DNA of 59,122 bases. Source: Thermocladium sp049965935. Its GTDB lineage: Archaea; Thermoproteota; Thermoprotei; Thermoproteales; Thermocladiaceae. Made by a program: the position numbers and the translations under genes. Where the stretch lies: NCBI GenBank assembly GCA_049965935.1, contig JBMFVP010000003.1, positions 1 through 59,122 on the forward strand, read 5' to 3'. The notes beneath the pieces are model-generated. The model was given only the letters and a program-made list of their open reading frames with translations, was not told the DNA's origin and made no database searches. Positions 24,458 to 33,684 of this stretch are shown here, in pieces; the first letter of the stretch is position 1; each line of letters begins with the position of its first letter.

Positions 24458-25561
24458 TCAGCGGCTAGAGGCCTTGTTAACTCCAAGCAGTATTGATCCT
24501 GCGATCACGAGCGCCAGCGATGATGATCCAAGCACCAAATATGCATACTCGAAGCCGGATTCAAGTAATGTCCCGATCAAGTATGGGGATATTGTTCCTC
24601 CTAGTTGGGTCATGAAGTTAAGAAATGCGCTGGTGGTTCCTATACTGCTTGATGACCTAGATGATGCAAGTGATGGCGATGCGTAAAACCCATACATGAA
24701 ACCAATTATTAACATCAGAAGTTCCTGGACTATGAATGGCATCCAGTAAATCACTAGTATCGATATAGCTATGGCGCTGGAACCAAGTATGCTGGGCCCG
24801 GCATATCCTAACCTATCCCCCAGAGCCCCACCCATTATTGTTCCAATTGAGCCTAGAATAGTGGAGGTAAACACATATAGTCCACTACCTGACGCTGGTG
24901 CATGAAGAACATGCACAGAATAATAAGTGGCCCACGCAATGAATCCCAAATAAGAGAAACCAGCGGCTAATCGTATTAATCCCATTCCAATAACATTGAT
25001 TCCAAACCTATTCGAATTACCACGCTTCGTCGCTTCAGGCTTTACCATTATGGCTGGAATTAATGTTATAAATAATGATATAGAGTATACTATGAATGGA
25101 ATTGCTGCATTAATTGAATATAAAATGGGAGTTAAGGCTATTGAAATAGATGAAGCAATGAAGAATGCACTTTGATAAATACCTACCGCTAATCCGCTTT
25201 TTTCTTGGCTTGAAATGACTTGACTAACTAGCGCCACGTAAACCATGGCGGATAAAGAACCGATAATGAATTGGGCAATCAATAATGCTCTATATGATTT
25301 AATTATTATGGGATACATAAGGAAGATAACTGCTAATGAGATGCTCATGATCAATATTCTTCTATGCCCAACTCTATCTATAATGATTCCGCTGGGCAGC
25401 ATGAACGCAGTATATCCAAGCCAATATGATGTGACCAAGAGTCCCTCCATTGCAGTTCTTACATTCATAATAATCTCAAGAAAGGGCAATAATGAGGGAA
25501 CAGTGAATCTAATCATAACTATTACGAAGAACAGGAAGAAGGCGACAATAAGTCTCCTCAC
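24458..25561 (-). CDS. Major facilitator superfamily transporter
   Basis: 367 residues, about eleven or twelve hydrophobic segments. LPSGIIIDRVGHRRILIMS after the second helix is the MFS loop motif, repeated in the second half as GGALGDRLGYAGP. The protein is shorter than average for MFS (about 400), with compact loops. It lacks recognisable substrate features. It lies between two unrelated genes, convergent with the saccharopine-dehydrogenase-like gene and 46 nt downstream of the thermopsin-like gene's stop-side boundary on the opposite flank. Confidence 0.8.
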   Translation of the reverse strand: MRRLIVAFFLFFVIVMIRFTVPSLLPFLEIIMNVRTAMEGLLVTSYWLGYTAFMLPSGIIIDRVGHRRILIMSISLAVIFLMYPIIIKSYRALLIAQFIIGSLSAMVYVALVSQVISSQEKSGLAVGIYQSAFFIASSISIALTPILYSINAAIPFIVYSISLFITLIPAIMVKPEATKRGNSNRFGINVIGMGLIRLAAGFSYLGFIAWATYYSVHVLHAPASGSGLYVFTSTILGSIGTIMGGALGDRLGYAGPSILGSSAIAISILVIYWMPFIVQELLMLIIGFMYGFYASPSLASSRSSSSIGTTSAFLNFMTQLGGTISPYLIGTLLESGFEYAYLVLGSSSLALVIAGSILLGVNKASSR

Positions 25562-25607
25562 TATTAATAAGAACGAAATCGGTTTTTATTGATTCCCCTT
25601 ACCAGAT

Positions 25608-26873
25608 TTAACTGCTCTTTTTGCTAATTAATATGGCGATTATCCAGAAAAGAAATAATATTATAATTACTTCCATGTATTGATATGCAACACCAGAGTA
25701 GGTCTCATTATTTATAATTACTACATGCATAGTTAAATTAGGCGGAGCCACTGTCGTGTATAATTCGTTAAATGATGGGATTCCCAGAGTAACCATCGCC
25801 GAGCCACCGCTCCATCTAGATGTCACGTTTTGTGTTCCTTCCATAGTATCCGCTCCAAAATTCCATGCGCTGGGAGGCATGTATATTGATGTTCCATTAA
25901 TTATAAATAGTGACATCGTGGCTATGAGCGATTTAAATGATGCTATGCTGGAATTACCTGAGCCCCCAATCACTAGTTCAGCATCATAAAGCCCTCTAAA
26001 TGGGGTTAAGGCTCCTCCATTCACGATAAACTTGGCTGGTCCTGGCAATTTAATGATTAATTGCCAATCCCCACTGCTTGATCTGAGTTTGATTATTAAG
26101 TAGTATCCACTTCCATTACTGGCGATATTATCCATTAAAGTTACGATTAATGGCAGTGAGGCATTCCCCAATACGCGACTAGCATACAAGTACTGTCCCT
26201 CATTTATTAATGGTCCCTTCAGCGATGGGCCGCTCTCATTCCATACGTTTATTATTCCAATTATTTTTCCGTGATAGTAATCCAATGCATCTTGAATGAA
26301 ATAGATAGAGCCATTAGTCTCTAAATTGCCATTAAGCTGAATGCCGTAGCTCGCTGAATCTGCCTTTATGATAGTTACATTACCCATTAACCCGGTGCAA
26401 TTATATTTATATAGGACCAGGGAACCATTACTCAAGGACACCCCATAATCAGCAATGCCCATCGCCATATCTGGCCTTACTGCCTCAAGCGGATTCACTC
26501 CATCATATACTAATGTTTTTGATAGCACTAAGCCATTGGATCTTATTAGTAATGCATATGACCCATTAGGGAGAATTACGTCGCCATTTATGTCATTTCC
26601 AGTGCCGCTAAAATAGGCATGTAGCTTGCCCCTAGTATAGTTACTCAGTTCGTTGAGGGGTATTACGTAAACGCTTGTGGTGGAATTAGAAATTATGTCT
26701 ATCTTTACTAGGCCAGCAGAATTCAGGGAGAAGCCTTGATAGAAGGCTCCATTTATGACTTTACTCATTGATAGATTAATGGCGAGGAGTTGGGGTTGGG
26801 CAGCAACATAATTGGCTTTAATTAATCCAGTGATTGCCAATATCAGCAAGGCAATAAGTATTATTTTTCTCAC
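25608..26873 (-). CDS. Thermopsin-like (peptidase A5) surface protein
   Basis: 421 residues. A signal peptide (about 1-25) starts the protein and a membrane anchor (about 398-416) ends in ISKKSS. There are many N-x-[ST] sequons. Blocks resembling thermopsins appear in order: VRPDMAMGIADYGVS, a YKYNCTGLMGNVTII-type Y-x-Y-x-T/G segment, ASYGIQLNGNL, then IYFIQDALDYYHGK and IINVWNESGP, corresponding to the family's YWVQN and NIWN blocks. Thermopsins are acid proteases outside the cell in thermoacidophiles. Catalytic residues cannot be confirmed by eye, so activity is uncertain. It is divergent from the next gene. Confidence 0.6.
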   Translation of the reverse strand: MRKIILIALLILAITGLIKANYVAAQPQLLAINLSMSKVINGAFYQGFSLNSAGLVKIDIISNSTTSVYVIPLNELSNYTRGKLHAYFSGTGNDINGDVILPNGSYALLIRSNGLVLSKTLVYDGVNPLEAVRPDMAMGIADYGVSLSNGSLVLYKYNCTGLMGNVTIIKADSASYGIQLNGNLETNGSIYFIQDALDYYHGKIIGIINVWNESGPSLKGPLINEGQYLYASRVLGNASLPLIVTLMDNIASNGSGYYLIIKLRSSSGDWQLIIKLPGPAKFIVNGGALTPFRGLYDAELVIGGSGNSSIASFKSLIATMSLFIINGTSIYMPPSAWNFGADTMEGTQNVTSRWSGGSAMVTLGIPSFNELYTTVAPPNLTMHVVIINNETYSGVAYQYMEVIIILFLFWIIAILISKKSS

Positions 26874-26980
26874 AATGCTTCAATGAGTTGCAATGCATTA
26901 TAAAGTTATTTTTGAATATGGCTAGTTGGTAATTATGGGAGGAGTTAAAGATAAAAAGCTAAAATGATGATAAGTGGATC

Positions 26981-27598
26981 GTGGATCCCATAGTTTACCT
27001 AGTGCTTGGGGTTGGCATTGCTTACTTAATCATTGGGATCATGTTGGCTTATTATGCATTAAATGCGTTTCGCATTCTTCGTGATTCAAGGCTTATAGGC
27101 CTAATGCTTGGTTTTTTGCTGCTAGGTTTATCAGTACTTATCGAGAGCGCACTATCCTTGGTTTATAGTGTCGAGAGAATAGCTTATCTCTATTCTCATG
27201 TAGTTTTCATACATGCCCCACTAGTTGCTGTGATTTATAATGTGATTACATTAGCGGCATATGTAGCATTTGCATACTCAGTTACCAACATTGGAATAGC
27301 CGCCTCGCCGCTATTGCTGATTAGGTTGTACTCAAATCAATTAATGCAAGTGATAACGCCTGCGATTCAATTATATGTTGCGCTAATGTTATGGATTAAT
27401 TACTATAAAGGAAACTCGCTTGTTGCTTCTAATGCATTAGCATTCACGTTATTATTCATTGATAACTTCGTGCTTCAAACGATGGTTAATAGAGTATCGC
27501 CGTTTTGGGCATTGCTGGTATACTTTGTAATTAGATTACTTGGCCTTGCTTTTCTAGTTAATGGATTATTAAAAGTGAATGTGAATGCGGGACAATAA
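26981..27598 (+). CDS. Polytopic membrane protein paired with a winged-helix gene
   Basis: 205 residues, GTG start, with about six or seven hydrophobic helices and almost no extra-membrane domain. No conserved charged motif of a known transporter or enzyme is visible. Its 3' end overlaps the next gene's start by 14 nt, so the two proteins are very likely made together. It is divergent from the thermopsin-like gene. The overall shape recalls small archaeal seven-helix sensory proteins (for example COG-type membrane sensors), but that is only a resemblance of topology. Confidence 0.6.
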   Translation: MDPIVYLVLGVGIAYLIIGIMLAYYALNAFRILRDSRLIGLMLGFLLLGLSVLIESALSLVYSVERIAYLYSHVVFIHAPLVAVIYNVITLAAYVAFAYSVTNIGIAASPLLLIRLYSNQLMQVITPAIQLYVALMLWINYYKGNSLVASNALAFTLLFIDNFVLQTMVNRVSPFWALLVYFVIRLLGLAFLVNGLLKVNVNAGQ

Positions 27599-27857
27599 AA
27601 AGAAGAGAAGCAGGATAGAGATTATTGCGGACATTCTAAAGTATTTGGATAATAATGGTTGCTCCAGGCCGACCAGGATGTCTACTGCGCTTAATCTTTC
27701 CTACGATAAATTAATGGACTATGTGAAGGAATTAGCGGCTAAGGGCATGATAGAGGCAAATATTGAGGGTATATGCATAACCTCAAGAGGTCTTCAATTC
27801 CTAAGGGAATACATTAAGTGGAGCAGTTTCGCTAAATCGTTTGGAATAGATATATGA
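27585..27857 (+). CDS. Winged-helix DNA-binding protein
   Basis: 90 residues with a lysine/arginine-rich start (RDNKKKRSRIEII). A compact winged helix follows: IADILKYLDNNG (helix 1), SRPTRMSTALNLSYDKLMDYVKEL (helix-turn-helix), KGMIEANIEGICITSRGLQFL (wing and last helix). This matches the archaeal DUF4364/PF14947 HTH_45 style, as seen in small crenarchaeal regulators. It overlaps the membrane protein gene, suggesting the two form a sensor-regulator pair. Targets may be the divergent thermopsin-like gene or the pair itself. Confidence 0.75.
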   Translation: MRDNKKKRSRIEIIADILKYLDNNGCSRPTRMSTALNLSYDKLMDYVKELAAKGMIEANIEGICITSRGLQFLREYIKWSSFAKSFGIDI

Positions 27858-27858
27858 T

Positions 27859-29175
27859 TCATCCCTCCGGCATTAATTGCCTAGCTGCAATGATTAGGGG
27901 GTCCCATACTGTTGAAAGAGGAGGTAAGTAGCCTAGTTCAGCGAAGAAGAGGTCATTAATGCTTAAACCATGCTGTATTAATACAGCCAAGACATCAATG
28001 CGGGCCAACACACCTTCATTACCTATAACTTGCGCCCCAATTATTTTATTATCGACGTCACTGATTAGCTTAATCCATATCCATCCACCGCCTGGATAAT
28101 ATCTAGACCTGGTTCGTGCCTTTATAATTGCCGATCTAGGTTTTAGCCCAGCATTATTGGCCTCGCTTTCCTTAATCCCCGTTGCCCCTATTTCGAGGTC
28201 TCTGTACCTAGTTAAGCTCGTGAGAACGACACCTGGAAAAATAATATCGCCACCGCTTGCATTAACTCCGGCTACATAACCCATCTTATTTGCGACTGGG
28301 CCAAATGGCGCAATAACTCTTTTTCCGGTCACTAAATTAGTTGTTTCAACGACATCGCCAGCCGCGAATATATTGCTTTTACTGGTCCTCATATGATCAT
28401 CAACCAATATACCGCCATTCTCACCAATGCTTAATCCGGCGTCCCGCGCAAGCTCAGAGTTCGGATTTATCCCAGTAGCAATAACAACTACATCCCCATC
28501 AAAACTTCCCTCGCTGGTTCTGACTATGGTCTTGCCGCTTTCCCCACTTATTTCGTGTAGATCCGCATTCTTAATTATTTTGACATCCCTCGCTAATCGT
28601 TCCTCAACTATATTAGCCATTTCTGGGTCAAGCATTTTAGAAAGCACGTGACTAGACCTAGTAACTATTGTGACTCGCTTTCCAAGATTAACTAGCGCCT
28701 CGGCGACCTCGATGGAGATAAGGCCGCTTCCAACTATCACCACGTCATTGGCGCTCCAGAGCCTATATTTAGCTTGATTAGCATTAGTGGGGTGATGAAT
28801 CGTTAATATGTTGCCGCTGATAGGTACATCAGGTAACCGAGGTCTTGCGCCGGTTGCTATTATTAATTTATCGAATTCGAGAAGTCTCTTTTCATTATTG
28901 CTCTCGATTAATATTTCGCCATCCCTTACCTCGATAGCTCTGCTTTTTATCAATACCTTTACATCTCTATCAATGGCGAATTGGGATGGAGTATATGCGC
29001 TGAATAGGGATTCATCTGAGAATAAGCCCTCTATATAATATGGTATACCGCATGGCGCATGGGAAATGATGGGGCCCTCCTCTATTACAGTTATCTGGGC
29101 ATCCTTACTCAACTTTCTGGCGCGCGATGCAGCGCTCATCCCAGCTGCTCCACCGCCAATTATGACTATCCTCAC
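27859..29175 (-). CDS. CoA-disulfide reductase/NADH oxidase-like flavoprotein
   Basis: 438 residues. FAD motif IVIIGGGAAGMSAASRARKL at the start, then ISHAPCGIPYYI with redox-active C42 in the CoA-disulfide-reductase position. The NAD motif VVIVGSGLISIEVAEALVNLG lies centrally, then IFAAGDVVET (second FAD motif) and the dimerisation domain. Family members reduce CoA disulfide, CoA persulfide, sulfur or O2 with NAD(P)H. The single Cys argues for CoA-type chemistry. The start overlaps the end of thpR by ATGA, so both are in one operon. Confidence 0.85.
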   Translation of the reverse strand: MRIVIIGGGAAGMSAASRARKLSKDAQITVIEEGPIISHAPCGIPYYIEGLFSDESLFSAYTPSQFAIDRDVKVLIKSRAIEVRDGEILIESNNEKRLLEFDKLIIATGARPRLPDVPISGNILTIHHPTNANQAKYRLWSANDVVIVGSGLISIEVAEALVNLGKRVTIVTRSSHVLSKMLDPEMANIVEERLARDVKIIKNADLHEISGESGKTIVRTSEGSFDGDVVVIATGINPNSELARDAGLSIGENGGILVDDHMRTSKSNIFAAGDVVETTNLVTGKRVIAPFGPVANKMGYVAGVNASGGDIIFPGVVLTSLTRYRDLEIGATGIKESEANNAGLKPRSAIIKARTRSRYYPGGGWIWIKLISDVDNKIIGAQVIGNEGVLARIDVLAVLIQHGLSINDLFFAELGYLPPLSTVWDPLIIAARQLMPEG

Positions 29176-29726
29176 GATAATTTCACTTCACTTATATCTT
29201 CATAAATAGGACCTTGTGGAGTTAGCGTACTTTTCTTTAGCTTTATGCTCTTAATATCCTGCCATCCAAAATCAATATTTTGCCATTGATTAATGACTTG
29301 GATCAATTTATTTCTATTTCTACCGCTCCTAACCCTAGCCATTGTTATATGAGGAGAGAAACCACCATCTTTATCCTTACCAACTAAGTCCATTATTAAT
29401 TCCTCAATCGAATCATGAAGTAGTGCTGCCTCATTACCTCCCTCAGATACACCGACCCATATAACACGTGGATAATCCAAGTTCGGGAATGCACCAACGC
29501 CAACTAGATGCATCCTGAAGCTGTTTCCAGATAACCGAGATAACCTATCTGCTATCTGTGGCGCAAGGGCATCTCTCACCTCTCCAATAAACCTAAGCGT
29601 TACATGCAAATTACTTAATTCAACCAATTTCAGATCAGCATCTATGTTTCTCAATGCATTCTGAAATTTCTTTAATTTACTCTGTATTTCTGGATTATCT
29701 ATATCCACTGCTATAAAGAGTCTCAT
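29172..29726 (-). CDS. thpR: RNA 2',3'-cyclic phosphodiesterase ThpR (2'-5' RNA ligase family)
   Basis: 184 residues from ATG 29726 (MRLFIAVDI, the family's usual first residues). Both catalytic H-x-T motifs are present, HVTL in LSNLHVTLRFIGEV and HITM in FSPHITMARVRSG. The 2H phosphoesterase opens 2',3'-cyclic phosphates or can join 2'-5' ends of tRNA halves. An in-frame ATG at 29738 is possible, but ATTAATAA at 29747-29754 is placed about 25 nt from 29726. It is the first gene of a pair with the flavoprotein. Confidence 0.9.
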   Translation of the reverse strand: MRLFIAVDIDNPEIQSKLKKFQNALRNIDADLKLVELSNLHVTLRFIGEVRDALAPQIADRLSRLSGNSFRMHLVGVGAFPNLDYPRVIWVGVSEGGNEAALLHDSIEELIMDLVGKDKDGGFSPHITMARVRSGRNRNKLIQVINQWQNIDFGWQDIKSIKLKKSTLTPQGPIYEDISEVKLS

Positions 29727-29815
29727 GAAATAATTCATTTAGTGGGATTAATAAGAGAAGCGATAATGATTATCGCGAGAAAGTCATTAAGCATCTGCAT
29801 TTACCCCAGTATTTT

Positions 29816-30238
29816 TCACAATGATAGCTTAGATATATTGTATATCCATCGTCCCAATAGCTCACAAGTATCTGGACTAACATGCCCTCCCTTTCCACAA
29901 TCCTTTATATAGGGGCAATAGAAGCATGGTATTGACATGAGTAGTTCGATATCAGTACCCATGCCGGTCTTCATGCCCTCAACAAGGGCTTTCGCCTTTT
30001 TTACGCCAGCGTCTGTCAACCTAACTACGTATTGGCTTCGCTTATCGCCGCCAACCTTATCCCTCTCTATTAATCCCCTTCTCTCTAGCTTGCTGAGAGC
30101 CGGTATTCCGGATTTACTGTTTATTCCAGCCATTCGCCACAAATCCCTTTGATTATATTGATTTCCGAGCTTTATTAGCGCTATCAAGATCTTGCTCTCG
30201 TTCTCATCTAATTCCCCATACTCATCCTCCCCGCTCAT
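29816..30238 (-). CDS. Winged-helix protein with C-terminal Fe-S-type cysteines (TFE-beta/RPC39-like)
   Basis: 140 residues. Winged helix at about 12-80 (LDENESKILIALIKLGN, then a second helix pair and LERRGLIERDKVGG). The C-terminal module has C105, C108, C114 and C125 in the order IPCFYC...DCGKGG...SPDTCELLGRW. This cysteine pattern and the CGxGxxxSPxxC text match my recollection of archaeal TFE-beta and eukaryotic RPC39, where it binds an Fe-S cluster next to the winged helix. TFE-beta helps TFE-alpha open promoters. A MarR-type regulator with a cluster is the alternative. Box ATTTTTAAT on the coding strand (30258-30266) lies about 24 nt upstream. Confidence 0.6.
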   Translation of the reverse strand: MSGEDEYGELDENESKILIALIKLGNQYNQRDLWRMAGINSKSGIPALSKLERRGLIERDKVGGDKRSQYVVRLTDAGVKKAKALVEGMKTGMGTDIELLMSIPCFYCPYIKDCGKGGHVSPDTCELLGRWIYNISKLSL

Positions 30239-30471
30239 TAATCGTTCATTTTATGCTCGATTAAAAATGTTGTGTTTCCTGCTCGTTGATTTTTTATTCT
30301 ACACATATAGAATGCAATATAATAAACATCAAATACTATCTTTGTTAGAAAATGGCTTCATCATTTTAACCAACATAATAAGAATCATAAAATAGAAGTG
30401 TATATTATATTAGTAAAATTTTTTAAATGCTAATTGCAGGCGTAGAGTTGTATGTGGAAGGGTGATTTAAT

Positions 30472-32493
30472 GTGAACATAAAAAACGTAGCAGTAATAGG
30501 GGCTGGAGAAATGGGACACGGAATAGCTGAGTTATTCGCAATTAATGGCTTTAATGTAAATCTAATGGATGCCTATGAAGATGCGTTAAAGAAAGGCCTC
30601 GCCAGGATAAGAGAGAGCCTCACAAAGCTTGCCGAGAAGGGAAGAGTAGGAAATGTAGATGATATAATGGCCAGGATAATGACATTTACCGATTTGCAAT
30701 CTGCCGTTAAGAATGCTGACCTAGTTATCGAAGCGGTTCCAGAATTGCTAGACTTAAAAATAAAGGTATTCAAAGATGCAGACGCCGCAGCACCAAAACA
30801 TGCAATACTTGCATCCAATACTAGCAATATAAGGATAAGCGACTTAGCTGCAGCAACATCGAGACCGGAGATGGTTGTTGGAATGCATTTCTTCAATCCT
30901 CCAGTCGTAATGAAGCTGGTGGAAGTAATAAAGGGATCCAAGACAAGCGACGAAGCATTTCAAACAATATTCGATCTATCTAAAGCCCTTGGAAAGACTC
31001 CAGTTAAGGTGCTTAAAGACTCGCCTGGGTTCATAGTGAATAGGATTCAAGCTCCGGAGCTTCTTTTATTATGCTTGATTCAAGACAAGGGCATAGCGAC
31101 ACCCGAGGAGGTTGATGCTTTATTGCTTGGGCAAGGGCTTCCCATGGGAGCATATGAATTGCTCGACTTCGTTGGAATAGATGTAGTTTATCATAGCATG
31201 GAATACTTCTCTAAGGCCTTATCCAGCGACTACGGTAAATGCATTACCATAAAGAAAATGTATGAGGAGAAGAGGCTTGGCAAGAAGACAGGCAAGGGAT
31301 TCTATGATTGGAGCAAGGGCAGGCCCTCCATAGACATAATGAAGGTCACTAATAAGGTAGGACTTCTTGATTTCTTTGCAGTGGAAATAAATGAAGCAGT
31401 TAAGGTACTTGAAGAGGGGGTAGCAGAGAAGCCTGAGGACGTGGATACCGCTGTAATGCTTGGATTAAATAGGCCATTTGGTCCCTTCAGTGTAGCCAAA
31501 AGTCTCAGCAATGAGGAAGTAAAGGCTAAACTGGAATCCCTCGCAAAAGAGTTTGGAGTTGATGTTTTTAAGCCAGCAAGATCAATAACTGAGGGAAAAT
31601 TACGCGAAGTCTCGCAGGGCCGCATAAAATTCATAGTGGAGCAACCACAGCAGCCATCAATTCAACCAGAGGCTAGACAAGGGCCAGTCACCAAGCCTGG
31701 AGTTGGAGTAGGTCAATTCGAGACTATTAAGGTCGAGAAATTCGACTTCAAGGTTGCTCGCATAAGTTTGAATAGGCCTAAGTATAATACAATAAATGGC
31801 AAAGTTCTCGATGAACTTAATGCAGCAATAGATGCCCTTTGGGATGACCCAGAGGTTAACGTCGTTGTAATAACAGGCGTGGGCGACATAATGTCCGCTG
31901 GTGCCGACTTAACGGGCTTCTACTTCTCCAATTCACTACAGTTCACAGAGTTCTCCAGGAAGGGGGAGAGGACATTTAGGAGATTAATGGAGATGCCTAA
32001 ACTAACCATTGCTGCAATAAAGGGATATGCTTTAGGCGGCGGCCTTGAGTTATCGCTGGCATGTGATTTACGGGTTGCCACGGAGGATGCACAGATAGGA
32101 TTCCCAGAAGTAACTCTAGGCTTAATACCAGGTTGGGGCGGTACTCAGAGAGCGGTCAAGTTAATTGGGGTCAGCAGGGCCAATCAATTAGTATTGACTG
32201 GCGAGCGAGTAAGCGCTAAGACAGCATATGAGTGGGGATTAATTAATATGCTATTGCCTAGAGATGGATTCGACGATAAGGTGCTTCAATATGCCAGGGA
32301 TATAGCTGTAAAAGTAGCGCCAATATCGGTGGCACTAGCCAAGAGGCTTACAAATAAGGCTGGCGAAGTGGCTAGTGATGTTGGTCTAGAGATGGAGGCC
32401 ACCGCGATGGGTTTATTATTCTCCACAGAGGATCTAAAGGAGGGAATAATGGCATTTTCACAAAAAAGACAACCAAACTTCAGGGGGAGATGA
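30472..32493 (+). CDS. Bifunctional 3-hydroxyacyl-CoA dehydrogenase/enoyl-CoA hydratase
   Basis: 673 residues, GTG start preceded by GGAAGGGTGA. Residues about 1-290 are the NAD-dependent dehydrogenase (VAVIGAGEMGHGIAELFA; GMHFFNPPVVMKLVE with catalytic His; SPGFIVNRI), with a linker domain to about 400. Residues about 415-673 are the hydratase (YALGGGLELSLACDLR oxyanion hole; GFPEVTLGLIPGWGGTQ). The order dehydrogenase-then-hydratase is that of the crenarchaeal crotonyl-CoA hydratase/(S)-3-hydroxybutyryl-CoA dehydrogenase. With the adjoining thiolase it would convert crotonyl-CoA to two acetyl-CoA, in the dicarboxylate/4-hydroxybutyrate cycle or in beta-oxidation. Confidence 0.9.
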   Translation: MNIKNVAVIGAGEMGHGIAELFAINGFNVNLMDAYEDALKKGLARIRESLTKLAEKGRVGNVDDIMARIMTFTDLQSAVKNADLVIEAVPELLDLKIKVFKDADAAAPKHAILASNTSNIRISDLAAATSRPEMVVGMHFFNPPVVMKLVEVIKGSKTSDEAFQTIFDLSKALGKTPVKVLKDSPGFIVNRIQAPELLLLCLIQDKGIATPEEVDALLLGQGLPMGAYELLDFVGIDVVYHSMEYFSKALSSDYGKCITIKKMYEEKRLGKKTGKGFYDWSKGRPSIDIMKVTNKVGLLDFFAVEINEAVKVLEEGVAEKPEDVDTAVMLGLNRPFGPFSVAKSLSNEEVKAKLESLAKEFGVDVFKPARSITEGKLREVSQGRIKFIVEQPQQPSIQPEARQGPVTKPGVGVGQFETIKVEKFDFKVARISLNRPKYNTINGKVLDELNAAIDALWDDPEVNVVVITGVGDIMSAGADLTGFYFSNSLQFTEFSRKGERTFRRLMEMPKLTIAAIKGYALGGGLELSLACDLRVATEDAQIGFPEVTLGLIPGWGGTQRAVKLIGVSRANQLVLTGERVSAKTAYEWGLINMLLPRDGFDDKVLQYARDIAVKVAPISVALAKRLTNKAGEVASDVGLEMEATAMGLLFSTEDLKEGIMAFSQKRQPNFRGR

Positions 32494-32496
32494 AGA

Positions 32497-33678
32497 ATGG
32501 ATGTCTATATAGTTGATTTCCTTAGAACGGCTTTTTCCCGCTCTAGACCTAATGAGCCGGAGAAGGATGTATTCAACTCAATTAGAATGGATGAGGCGCT
32601 GGCCAAGCTAATTAAGGAGGTAGTAAATAGAACAGGCGTTAATCCAAAGGAGATTGGCGACGTAATAACTGGATGCGCTCTACAAGCTGATGAGAATTGG
32701 CTATATGCAGGAAGGCATCCCGTTTTTCTTGCGGACCTGCCAATAGAGGTTCCAGCCATGGCAGTAGATAGAGCATGTGCATCCAGTATGACATCCATAT
32801 CCATTGGTGCAATGGAAATAATGACTGGCAATTCGGATATAGTGCTTGCGGGCGGTATGGAGCACATGACTCATGTGCCGATGAGCAATAATCCACATGT
32901 AGCCATAAACTTCAAATTAATGACTGATCCCCATTACTCACATCTACAGATGGGGATTGGCTATAACATGGGATTAACCGCCGAGAATTTGGCTCGTTAT
33001 GCTAAAATACCTAAGGAGGAAATGGATCAATTAGCCTATAGGAGTCACATGCTTGCCGCCAAGTCCCTTGATGAGGGTTGGTTCAAGGGCGAAATACTGC
33101 CATTGGAAGTAGAGTACCAAGGAAGAAAAATAGTGGTGGATAAGGATCAAAGCATTAGGCCAGACACTACACTGGAGCAAATAGCTAAATTGCCTCCTGC
33201 ATTCATGGCGAATGGAGTAATCACTGCCGGTAATTCATCCCCATTAAATGCAGGAGCATCGCTGGTAATGCTGATGTCCGAGAAGAAGGTTAAGGAATAC
33301 GGACTGAAACCACTTGCCAAGATACGGTCAATGGGGTGGGCCGGGGTTCATCCAGCCTTAATGGGTATGGGCCCTGTGCCAGCCAGTCAAAAAGCGCTTC
33401 AACGAGCTGGCTTAAAGCCAGAGGATATTGATTATTGGGAGATAAATGAAGCCTTTGCAGTGGTTGTACTGTATGCTATTAAGCAACTTGGAATAGACAT
33501 AAATAGGGTAAATATTCATGGCGGAGCAATAGCAATTGGACACCCATTAGGCGCAACTGGAGCAAGAATAACAGGTACATTGGCTAGAATATTAAATGAG
33601 AAAGGCAAGAATCTTGGTGTAGCTACGCTTTGTGTTGGAAGCGGTCAAGGTTTTTCTATTGTTCTGGAGAGGGCATAG
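32497..33678 (+). CDS. Acetyl-CoA C-acetyltransferase (thiolase)
   Basis: 393 residues, 3 nt after the bifunctional gene, with GGGGGAG at the end of that gene serving as a ribosome-binding site. Nucleophile C94 lies in VDRACASSMTSI, then NEAFAVV, GGAIAIGHPLGATGAR (His) and TLCVGSGQG (second Cys). All three catalytic positions of a degradative-type thiolase are present. It cleaves acetoacetyl-CoA with CoA to two acetyl-CoA, completing the pathway begun by the preceding gene. It is convergent with the tfb gene. Confidence 0.93.
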   Translation: MDVYIVDFLRTAFSRSRPNEPEKDVFNSIRMDEALAKLIKEVVNRTGVNPKEIGDVITGCALQADENWLYAGRHPVFLADLPIEVPAMAVDRACASSMTSISIGAMEIMTGNSDIVLAGGMEHMTHVPMSNNPHVAINFKLMTDPHYSHLQMGIGYNMGLTAENLARYAKIPKEEMDQLAYRSHMLAAKSLDEGWFKGEILPLEVEYQGRKIVVDKDQSIRPDTTLEQIAKLPPAFMANGVITAGNSSPLNAGASLVMLMSEKKVKEYGLKPLAKIRSMGWAGVHPALMGMGPVPASQKALQRAGLKPEDIDYWEINEAFAVVVLYAIKQLGIDINRVNIHGGAIAIGHPLGATGARITGTLARILNEKGKNLGVATLCVGSGQGFSIVLERA

Positions 33679-33684
33679 CGAGAT

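Noticed and set aside
24447..24686. 79-codon plus-strand frame overlapping the end of the saccharopine-dehydrogenase-like gene
   Set aside because: Antisense shadow of the MFS gene, with no start signal of its own.
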